From: Candidatus Azobacteroides sp.
GTDB lineage: Bacteria > Bacteroidota > Bacteroidia > Bacteroidales > Azobacteroidaceae
Direction of reading: 5' to 3'
Length of the DNA: 63,023 nucleotides
Assembly (NCBI GenBank): GCA_009783445.1
Contig: WRFY01000123.1
Span: forward strand, 1 to 63,023
The stretch's first letter is position 1, and each line of letters starts with the position of its first letter. Positions 26,597 to 33,728 of the stretch are shown here, piece after piece. The notes under the pieces were generated by a model. It was not told the origin of the DNA, made no database searches, and was given only the letters and a program-made list of their open reading frames with translations. A program made the position numbers and the translations under genes.

Positions 26597-27751
26597 ATGG
26601 ATTTCTTATCATTTTTAGGAGATAATCTCGAAACATTCTGGACGTATACGGGCATTGCCAATGTGACGATAGGTCATATAATCATGATTGTGGTTGGATT
26701 AGCCTTCATTTATCTCGCGATAGCAAAAGAATTTGAGCCCATGTTGCTGGTTCCCATCGGATTTGGTATCCTGATAGGCAATATTCCTTTCAAAGATGCT
26801 GGTTTGCAGTTGGGGATTTATGAGGAAGGATCAGTATTAAATATTCTTTATCAGGGAGTTACTTCTGGATGGTATCCACCGTTGATATTTTTGGGTATTG
26901 GCGCCATGACCGATTTTTCGGCTTTGATATCCAATCCCAAGTTGATGTTGATCGGAGCGGCCGCTCAGTTCGGTATTTTCGGCGCTTACATCATGGCTCT
27001 ATTCATGGGCTTTGAACCCAATCAAGCGGGAGCTATCGGCATCATTGGCGGAGCCGACGGACCTACGGCTATTTTCCTTTCTTCCAAATTGGCTCCGAAC
27101 TTGATGGGCGCCATCGCCATCTCAGCCTATTCGTATATGGCCTTGGTTCCTGTGATACAACCGCCCATCATGCGTTTACTCACATCCAAAAAAGATCGCG
27201 TAATCCGGATGAAACCGCCGCGCATCGTTTCCCAAACCGAAAAAATACTGTTTCCCATTTTCGGATTGTTGCTGACTTGTTTCCTAGTGCCTTCAGGACT
27301 CCCCTTGCTGGGATTGTTGTTCTTCGGCAATTTATTGAAAGAGTCGGGAGTAACCCGCCGTTTGGCAGAAACAGCTCGAGGCCCGTTGATCGATACCATC
27401 ACGATATTATTGGGAATGACCGTAGGGGCTTCCACGCAAGCAACCCAATTTTTAACCCTCAATTCGATCAAAATTTTTGGTTTAGGTGCCTTTTCCTTTA
27501 TTATCGCAACCGCGGCAGGCGTTTTATTTGTTAAATTTTTCAATTTATTTTTGAAAAAAGACAATAAAATCAATCCTTTGATCGGAAATGCCGGAGTTTC
27601 GGCAGTTCCCGATTCGGCGCGAATTTCTCAGATTATTGGATTGGAATACGATTCGACTAATTATCTGTTGATGCATGCTATGGGACCGAATGTTGCAGGT
27701 GTGATTGGATCTGCGGTAGCCGCTGGAGTTTTACTTGGATTCCTCGGATAA
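26597..27751 (+). CDS. mmdB: Na+-pumping decarboxylase beta subunit (OadB family)
   Basis: The beta subunit decarboxylates carboxybiotin and pumps Na+ out across the inner membrane. The 384-aa product has about nine to eleven hydrophobic segments and the family motifs GGADGPTAIFLSSKLAP (with the Na+-site Asp) and GNAGVSAVPDSAR near the end. Length is standard (about 370-430). As the last gene of the operon it is followed by a strong terminator. Confidence 0.94.
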   Translation: MDFLSFLGDNLETFWTYTGIANVTIGHIIMIVVGLAFIYLAIAKEFEPMLLVPIGFGILIGNIPFKDAGLQLGIYEEGSVLNILYQGVTSGWYPPLIFLGIGAMTDFSALISNPKLMLIGAAAQFGIFGAYIMALFMGFEPNQAGAIGIIGGADGPTAIFLSSKLAPNLMGAIAISAYSYMALVPVIQPPIMRLLTSKKDRVIRMKPPRIVSQTEKILFPIFGLLLTCFLVPSGLPLLGLLFFGNLLKESGVTRRLAETARGPLIDTITILLGMTVGASTQATQFLTLNSIKIFGLGAFSFIIATAAGVLFVKFFNLFLKKDNKINPLIGNAGVSAVPDSARISQIIGLEYDSTNYLLMHAMGPNVAGVIGSAVAAGVLLGFLG

Positions 27752-27768
27752 TTAATAGGATAAGTAAT

Positions 27769-27828
27769 AAAAAATGAAGAGAATGAGGAGCGAGTTGCAA
27801 TTGTTATTTCATTTTCTTCATTTTTTTT
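27769..27828 (+). terminator. Intrinsic terminator of the methylmalonyl-CoA operon
   Basis: The 18-nt arms 27769-27786 and 27809-27826 pair throughout with a single G-U, enclosing a 22-nt loop. The second arm ends in TTTTTTTT. Because the outer stem is A/T, it may work in both directions. Confidence 0.85.
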
Positions 27829-27861
27829 GATTTTTTCGTTTAATAATTCAACAATTTACTT

Positions 27862-27869
27862 TACCTTTG
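27862..27869 (+). promoter_or_regulatory. -7 element for the RRM gene
   Basis: TACCTTTG matches TAnnTTTG. The leader would be about 130 nt long, which is long for this genome, and contains the short sequence shared with 19817-19843. Confidence 0.55.
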
Positions 27870-28006
27870 TCCTAACATTTGAGTTTTTTAGAATCGTTTG
27901 ATTCCTTTTATTCGAGTTTTGCTATTCGGTCTAGTTCTAAACCTTCTATAATCCTCATCTGATCAAGTAAATCACAATTTTTTATTTACATATATTAATT
28001 TTAAAA

Positions 28007-28330
28007 ATGAACATTTTTATTGCAGGCTTGAGTTTCAAAGTAAACGATGCCGATTTAGCAAATTTATTTGAGGAGTATGGAACCATTTCTTCCGCAAGGG
28101 TGATAACAGATCGCCAAACAGGAAGATCTAAAGGTTATGGTTTTGTTGAAATGGACAATGAGGCAGCAGGAGAAAAAGCGATTTCTGAATTGAATGGCGC
28201 TGAATACGATGGCCGGACAATTTCGGTATCAGAAGCGCGTCCAAAAGATGGACGCCCCCAACAACAAAGACGTGATTTCCGCGGCAATAACAATCGTGGA
28301 AGCGGAGGTTATAATCGTAACAGATACTAA
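28007..28330 (+). CDS. Small RRM-type RNA-binding protein
   Basis: The 107-aa protein is one RRM domain (about residues 1-78) with RNP2 (IFIAGL) and RNP1 (KGYGFVEM), then an Arg/Gly/Asn-rich tail (RRDFRGNNNRGSGGYNRNRY). It resembles the cold-induced Rbp proteins of cyanobacteria and Bacteroidota, which bind single-stranded RNA. The long leader fits post-transcriptional control of such genes. Target RNAs are unknown. Confidence 0.93.
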   Translation: MNIFIAGLSFKVNDADLANLFEEYGTISSARVITDRQTGRSKGYGFVEMDNEAAGEKAISELNGAEYDGRTISVSEARPKDGRPQQQRRDFRGNNNRGSGGYNRNRY

Positions 28331-28342
28331 TTTTTATTTCCG

Positions 28343-28458
28343 AACACCCTTAATAATAGAATTTACTAATCCATAGGGCGTCTTTTTTGGCCTGTAAGGC
28401 ATTACAAATAAGCGCATAAGTTTTTTTGGAAAGGTAGTTCCGTGTTATTAAGGGTGTT
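28343..28458. repeat. 14-bp inverted repeat enclosing 88 nt
   Basis: The arms 28343-28356 and 28445-28458 are exact reverse complements (AACACCCTTAATAA and its complement). The 116-nt unit lies just after the RRM gene. It may be a transcription terminator-like fold, a structured RNA or a MITE-like element. No clear target-site duplication flanks it. The rest of the 337-nt gap up to nuoM holds only the nuoM -7 box. Confidence 0.7.
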
Positions 28459-28623
28459 TTGTGTTTTGTGCAGGGACGATCTTTCATAAACTAAAGCATA
28501 CAATTGATCAAGCGATGTCCTTGGTATCATGTTCTTCTGTAAACTATTCTTGATTAACTCTGTCTTCCAACTTATCTTTACCCGAAAGCTCGTAAAAAAT
28601 TTTCTATTCTCAAGATAAAATCT

Positions 28624-28631
28624 TAACTTTG
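28624..28631 (+). promoter_or_regulatory. -7 element for nuoMN
   Basis: TAACTTTG matches TAnnTTTG, 36 nt before the nuoM ATG. It indicates that nuoM-nuoN is transcribed on its own here. Confidence 0.55.
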
Positions 28632-28667
28632 CGCCCCGTAAACAAGAATGTAAATTAGATTAATCGA

Positions 28668-30143
28668 ATGAATATATTATCTTTATTTGTAGTCGTTCCG
28701 GTACTGATGATTGCCTCGTTGTTCCTTTGCAAGAGTATGAAAGCAATTCGCAGCGTGATGGTGACAGGCGCATCTATTTTAGTGATACTGGCTGCCGTAT
28801 TGATCGTATGGTTTTTTCAGGAAAGAGCTGTATCCAATGCCGAAATGCTGTTTGTCGATAGCATCATGTGGTATGCGCCCTTAAACATTTGCTATGCAGT
28901 AGGCGTGGATGGTATTTCGGTGGCCATGCTGGCATTGTCTGCCATAATTGTATTTACAGGGGTTTTCTCATCGTGGAACATGAATATGGCGAAAGAATAT
29001 TTTTTGTGGTATTGTCTCTTGTCGGTCGGCGTATTCGGATTTTTCATTTCGATTGATTTGTTCACCATGTTTCTATTTTATGAAGTAGCGTTGATTCCGA
29101 TGTATTTGTTGATCGGATTATGGGGAACAGGGCGGAAAGAATATTCGGCGATGAAACTGACCCTGATGTTGATGGGCGGTTCCGCCTTTTTAATGATTGG
29201 AATTATCGGCATTTATTATGCTTCCGGTCATGTTTCGATGAACTTATTGGAAATTGCCAAACTGCATATTCCTATCGAACGCCAACACTGGCTTTTCCCT
29301 GCTACTTTCTTGGGATTTGGCGTTTTGGGCGCTTTATTCCCGTTCCATACATGGTCGCCCGACGGTCATGCTTCGGCGCCGACGGCTGTTTCCATGCTTC
29401 ATGCAGGAGTCTTGATGAAGTTGGGAGGATACGGCTGTTTCCGCGTTGCCATGTACTTGATGCCGGAAGCGGCTCATGATTTAGGTTGGATATTCTTGAT
29501 ATTAACCGGTATCAGCGTCGTTTACGGAGCATTCAGCGCGGTGGTTCAGACCGACTTGAAATACATTAACGCTTATTCTTCTGTGAGTCATTGCGGATTG
29601 GTTTTATTTGCCATTTTAATGATGAATCAAACGGCCATGACAGGCGCTATTTTGCAAATGCTGTCGCACGGATTAATGACGGCTCTGTTCTTCGCCTTGA
29701 TTGGATTGATTTACGGGCGGACTCACACGCGCGACATTCGCGAAATGGGCGGTTTGATGAAAATAATGCCTTTTGCGTCGGTTTGTTATGTAATAGCAGG
29801 GTTGGCTTCGCTGGGATTGCCGGGTTTGAGCGGTTTCGTGGCTGAAATGACTATTTTTGTCGGCTCTTTTCAACAGGCCGATACCTTCCACCGAGTGTTT
29901 ACAATTGTTGCCTGTTGTTCAATTGTAATTACAGCGGTGTATATTTTGCGGACGATAGGAAAAGTTCTTTATGGACCAGTTCAGGACGAACGTCACATTG
30001 GTTTGCCGGATGCAACTTGGTTCGAAAAAATTTCTGTAGTTTGCCTGATTGCGGCAATTGTCTTCATCGGGATGTATCCATTTGGCATTTCCGAAATGAT
30101 CAATAACAGTTTGATTCCAATTATTGAAAAACTTAGCATTTGA
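28668..30143 (+). CDS. nuoM: NADH-quinone oxidoreductase subunit M
   Basis: NuoM is a proton-pumping antiporter-like subunit of complex I in the inner membrane. The 491-aa protein has about 14 hydrophobic segments, the conserved Glu of helix 5 (LFTMFLFYEVALIPMYLLIG), the broken-helix region FPFHTWSPDGHASAPTAVSML, and QTDLKYINAYSSVSHCGLV with the pumping Lys. Length is standard. It overlaps no other nuo gene upstream; only nuoN follows. Confidence 0.95.
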   Translation: MNILSLFVVVPVLMIASLFLCKSMKAIRSVMVTGASILVILAAVLIVWFFQERAVSNAEMLFVDSIMWYAPLNICYAVGVDGISVAMLALSAIIVFTGVFSSWNMNMAKEYFLWYCLLSVGVFGFFISIDLFTMFLFYEVALIPMYLLIGLWGTGRKEYSAMKLTLMLMGGSAFLMIGIIGIYYASGHVSMNLLEIAKLHIPIERQHWLFPATFLGFGVLGALFPFHTWSPDGHASAPTAVSMLHAGVLMKLGGYGCFRVAMYLMPEAAHDLGWIFLILTGISVVYGAFSAVVQTDLKYINAYSSVSHCGLVLFAILMMNQTAMTGAILQMLSHGLMTALFFALIGLIYGRTHTRDIREMGGLMKIMPFASVCYVIAGLASLGLPGLSGFVAEMTIFVGSFQQADTFHRVFTIVACCSIVITAVYILRTIGKVLYGPVQDERHIGLPDATWFEKISVVCLIAAIVFIGMYPFGISEMINNSLIPIIEKLSI

Positions 30144-30144
30144 T

Positions 30145-31572
30145 ATGAATTTCAACAACTTTTTATTCATGGGACAGGAAATAGGATTGGTAATCCTGTT
30201 CGTATTTTTATTCCTTTACGATACTTTCTGTTCTGAAAAAGGAAAACAATATTTTCAAATCATCGGGATTGTGCTGTTTGCGGCGCTGACGGTTTACGGT
30301 TTTTGTCCGCATAAAACGGGGGAAGCGTTTGGAGGAATGTATATCAGTTCTGCTCTGACGGTTTTAATGAAAAATATCCTGAATATTGCCACCTTATTAG
30401 TATTTCTGCAATCGCACAAATGGTTGTCTTCCGAAGGAACGGTGCACAAGCAAGGCGAGTTTTATACTATTGCACTGGTGACTTTGCTGGGGATGTACCT
30501 GATGATTTCTGCAGGAAACTTCATGTTGTTGTATATCGGAATGGAAACGGCTTCCCTGCCTTTGGCTTGCTTGGCAGCCTTCAATAAGCGAAAGGAAAAA
30601 TCGGCGGAATCGGGCGTGAAATACATTTTGATTTCCGCTTTCTCTTCCGGAATCATGCTGTTTGGATTATCGTTCCTATACGGGGGGTTAGGCTCCTTTT
30701 ATTTTGCCAATATGGCTGGGAGTGCGATGAACTCCCCCATGGTTATTCTGGGCTTTGTGTTTTTCTTTGCTGGTTTGGGATTCAAATTGTCGGTAGTTCC
30801 CTTCCATTTATGGGCAGCCGATGTATATGAAGGAGCGCCGACTGCCGTGACCGCCTATTTGTCCGTCGTATCCAAAGGAGCTGCCGCATTTGCTTTAATT
30901 TTTGCATTGTACCGGGTTTTCAGTCCCATAGAAGCCGTTTGGCAATTCATTTTGTGGGGTTTGGTGGCGATTACCATTACGTTGGGAAATTTGTTTGCTA
31001 TTCGTCAAAAAGATATCAAACGTTTTTTTGCTTTCTCATCCATTTCGCAGGCTGGCTACCTGTTGCTGGGCATCATGACCGGAACGGCACAAGGAATGAC
31101 GGCTACCGTTTACTATCTGGTGGTTTATTTATTTTCCAATTTAGCGGCTTTCGGCGTAATTGCGGCCGTAGAACATCAGGCCAATGGCGATACGCGCATT
31201 TCTGCATTCAATGGTTTATATAAATCCAATCCGGTGTTGACATTTGTGATGATGGTGGCCGTATTTTCTTTGGGCGGTATTCCTCCTTTTGCCGGATTTT
31301 TCAGCAAGTTTCTGATTTTCATGGCTGCTTACGAACAGGGATATCATCTGTTGGTTTTTATCGCATTGTTGAATACCGTAATTTCACTCTATTACTACCT
31401 GCTGATTATCACGGCGATGTTTATCCATAAACAAGAATCCGAAGCGGTTATACGATTCCGTACCGACAATTATAATCGGGTCAGCTTAGTGGTTTGTACG
31501 ATTGGGATATTTGTTGTGGGAATTTTGAGTTGTATTTATGAATACATTGGAACTTTGAGTTTTGGAATGTGA
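30145..31572 (+). CDS. nuoN: NADH-quinone oxidoreductase subunit N
   Basis: NuoN is the third antiporter-like subunit. The 475-aa product has about 14 hydrophobic segments, YIGMETASLPLACLAAF (conserved Glu), FHLWAADVYEGAPTAVTAYL, and KDIKRFFAFSSISQAGYLLLG (pumping Lys). The ATG at 30145 lies 1 nt after the nuoM stop (30143). A TTG at 30124 in frame would overlap nuoM and is less likely. The remaining complex I genes are not in the window. Confidence 0.95.
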   Translation: MNFNNFLFMGQEIGLVILFVFLFLYDTFCSEKGKQYFQIIGIVLFAALTVYGFCPHKTGEAFGGMYISSALTVLMKNILNIATLLVFLQSHKWLSSEGTVHKQGEFYTIALVTLLGMYLMISAGNFMLLYIGMETASLPLACLAAFNKRKEKSAESGVKYILISAFSSGIMLFGLSFLYGGLGSFYFANMAGSAMNSPMVILGFVFFFAGLGFKLSVVPFHLWAADVYEGAPTAVTAYLSVVSKGAAAFALIFALYRVFSPIEAVWQFILWGLVAITITLGNLFAIRQKDIKRFFAFSSISQAGYLLLGIMTGTAQGMTATVYYLVVYLFSNLAAFGVIAAVEHQANGDTRISAFNGLYKSNPVLTFVMMVAVFSLGGIPPFAGFFSKFLIFMAAYEQGYHLLVFIALLNTVISLYYYLLIITAMFIHKQESEAVIRFRTDNYNRVSLVVCTIGIFVVGILSCIYEYIGTLSFGM

Positions 31573-31574
31573 AA

Positions 31575-31742
31575 TTAAAATCTCTTCTGGAATAAAACAT
31601 ACGTAATAAAACCCAATACAATAAATAACCAACCAGCAAGCAAAGTAGTGTTGGTTTGGAAGTGAGCAAAAAAAGGCGCAATAAGTAGTAAAGCTCCCAC
31701 AAACAGGAATATAAATCCCAACTGTTTTAAAAAATATTTCAT
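31575..31742 (-). CDS. 55-aa small membrane protein
   Basis: A short minus-strand frame reads MKYFLKQLGFIFLFVGALLL, then a polar stretch and a second hydrophobic segment ending in KRF. It has two predicted membrane helices (about residues 7-26 and 34-50) with basic ends, the pattern of small inner-membrane proteins that I recall from many Bacteroidales genomes. The stop codon lies 3 nt from the nuoN stop (convergent). No function is known. It is supported by the strong helix pattern and by the absence of any other use of this gap. Confidence 0.6.
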   Translation of the reverse strand: MKYFLKQLGFIFLFVGALLLIAPFFAHFQTNTTLLAGWLFIVLGFITYVLFQKRF

Positions 31743-31827
31743 GAGATGCAATCAAAAATTTTACGCAAAGTAAAATCAAAATAGCGGGATATCAAAATTT
31801 TTTTTTCAAAAACTGGAAAAAGTTTTG

Positions 31828-31835
31828 TATTTTTG
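31828..31835 (+). promoter_or_regulatory. -7 element for plsC
   Basis: TATTTTTG matches TAnnTTTG, 27 nt before the ATG. Confidence 0.45.
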
Positions 31836-31862
31836 CATCAATGATATCGTATCCATAATAAC

Positions 31863-32633
31863 ATGAAGCACATTTTCATCTTTCTGTATCAGATTTTTAT
31901 CTGGTTGCCATTGTTTTTGTTAGCCACTGTTGTAACGGCTCTCGTCGTCACGATCGGTTGTTTTTTAGGCAATGAACGTTTTTTCAGCTATTATCCGGGG
32001 ATGTGGTGGTCCAGAATCGTTTGCATCATTACAGGATGTCCGGTAAAGGTGACCGGAAGAGAAAATTTAGATCGGAAGCAATCGTACATATTTGTTCCCA
32101 ATCATCAGAGCGCTTACGATATTTTCCTTATTTATGGTTATTTGGGTTTTCCTATCAAATGGATGATGAAGCAAAGTTTACGCAAAATACCCATTGTCGG
32201 TAAAGCTTGCGAAATGGCGGGATTTATTTTTGTGAACAAATCATCGCCCCAGACTGCTGCCAGAGCCGTTCTCGAAGCCGAACAAAAATTGAAAAACGGG
32301 GCTTCGGTGGTCATTTTCCCAGAAGGCTCGCGTACCCGAACGGGAGAGTTGGGGAAATTCAAAAAGGGAGCTTTTCAAATGGCGTTAAATTTGCAATTGC
32401 CGATCGTTCCGGTTACGATCAACGGTTCGTATGCTGTAATGCCGAGAGGAACGTATCTCATTCATCCGCACAAAATGGAATTGATCATCCACCCCGCGAT
32501 TCCTACAGAAGGTTTATATACGGCTAATTTGAGAGAAGCTGCCTGCCGCATTCGAACATTGAGCGAAGAATCGCTTGCAAAAATAACCTCCGCATTGAAA
32601 CCTGTGCGCAGCGAACAGTCCGGTCAATGCTAA
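31863..32633 (+). CDS. plsC: 1-acyl-sn-glycerol-3-phosphate acyltransferase
   Basis: PlsC adds the second acyl chain to make phosphatidic acid at the inner membrane. The 256-aa protein has two N-terminal membrane segments (about residues 8-35), the HX4D motif in NHQSAYD, FVNK and the FPEGSRTRTGEL motif III. It is the standard-length member of the family in this window. The ORF ends 31 nt before the convergent polyprenyl synthase stop. Confidence 0.92.
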   Translation: MKHIFIFLYQIFIWLPLFLLATVVTALVVTIGCFLGNERFFSYYPGMWWSRIVCIITGCPVKVTGRENLDRKQSYIFVPNHQSAYDIFLIYGYLGFPIKWMMKQSLRKIPIVGKACEMAGFIFVNKSSPQTAARAVLEAEQKLKNGASVVIFPEGSRTRTGELGKFKKGAFQMALNLQLPIVPVTINGSYAVMPRGTYLIHPHKMELIIHPAIPTEGLYTANLREAACRIRTLSEESLAKITSALKPVRSEQSGQC

Positions 32634-32664
32634 CTTTCCCAAGCGAAGACAAATTCCGGTGAAT

Positions 32665-33639
32665 TTACTTTTCCCTTTCAATGACATAATCAATCATATC
32701 CGCCAAAGCATTTTTCGCTTCCGAATCTGGAAAAAAATTGAGCAATTGAATGGTTTCGCCCTTTATTTTCTGCATTTTTGCCTGAGCGTATTCGATTCCT
32801 TTGTATTCCTTGGCAAAATCAATGAGGCATTTAATTGTTGTTGGGGAAAAATTCTGCTCGCGAATGAGGCGCATCATGGCTTCGGAACGTTCCGGAGGAG
32901 ATATTCTCAGGGCATAAATAAGCGGTAAGGTAATTTTCCCTTCCCGAATATCGTTGCCCGTAGGTTTGCCAATATCGCCCTGTTCAAAATAGTCGAATAT
33001 ATCATCTCTGATCTGAAAGCAAATACCTAAATTTTTTCCGATAGCCCAGAGAATTTTACGTTGTTCCTTATCCGCATTCGCCGACAAAGCGCCTAATTCC
33101 GAACAGGAAGCGAATAACGAGGCGGTTTTTTTCCAGATCACTTCGAAATAAACTTCTTCGTTGAGCATGATTTTGGAAGATGAAACCAATTGTACCAGTT
33201 CTCCTTCTACTAAGTTTTGCGCTAAATCCGACAAAATCCGAAGGATGAGAAGATTTCCCGTATTTACTCCCCGCATGATTGCTTGCGACAAAAGATAATC
33301 GCCCAACAGCACGGCCTTTCGGTTGTCGAATTGAGCCATTACGGAGGGCTGTCCGCGGCGTTCCATTGTATTGTCAACTACATCGTCGTGAACGAGCGTA
33401 GCCGTATGCAACAATTCCAAAATGACGGCGTACTGCAACGTTTCGGGCATGCATTTTCCACAAAGCTTTGCTGATAGGATCAGAATAAGTGGACGGATGC
33501 GTTTTCCATTTTTCTTCGAAACAAAATCGAGCATGAATCGAAAATTATGGGTAGAATGACGTAATGCTTCGCTATATAGTTTGTTGAACGCTTCCAGCTC
33601 TTCCTGTACCGATTGAGTAATATTTTGAATTTTTTCCAT
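32665..33639 (-). CDS. Polyprenyl diphosphate synthase
   Basis: The 324-aa protein makes long-chain (probably octaprenyl) diphosphate from IPP and an allylic primer. It shows both aspartate-rich motifs: DDVVDNTMERRGQPS (first, DDxxD type) and QIRDDIFDYFEQGDIGKPTGND (second). Length and the small residues before the first motif point to a long-chain product for quinone side chains or lipid carriers; exact chain length is inference. A -7 box lies at 33660-33667, and polA diverges from it. Confidence 0.9.
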   Translation of the reverse strand: MEKIQNITQSVQEELEAFNKLYSEALRHSTHNFRFMLDFVSKKNGKRIRPLILILSAKLCGKCMPETLQYAVILELLHTATLVHDDVVDNTMERRGQPSVMAQFDNRKAVLLGDYLLSQAIMRGVNTGNLLILRILSDLAQNLVEGELVQLVSSSKIMLNEEVYFEVIWKKTASLFASCSELGALSANADKEQRKILWAIGKNLGICFQIRDDIFDYFEQGDIGKPTGNDIREGKITLPLIYALRISPPERSEAMMRLIREQNFSPTTIKCLIDFAKEYKGIEYAQAKMQKIKGETIQLLNFFPDSEAKNALADMIDYVIEREK

Positions 33640-33659
33640 TATCCTTTTGAAATAGGTTG

Positions 33660-33667
33660 CAAAGGTA
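33660..33667 (-). promoter_or_regulatory. -7 element for the polyprenyl synthase
   Basis: TACCTTTG on the minus strand matches TAnnTTTG, 21 nt before the ATG. A looser match, TACCTTTA (33688-33695, plus strand), may serve polA. Confidence 0.5.
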
Positions 33668-33728
33668 GAAATAATATTTTTTTTTCATACCTTTACATTC
33701 AATAAACTCCAAATCATACATTGTTTTT

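Noticed and set aside
30124-30144. TTG start for nuoN seven codons upstream
   Set aside because: It would overlap the nuoM end; the ATG at 30145 directly after the nuoM stop is a better start.
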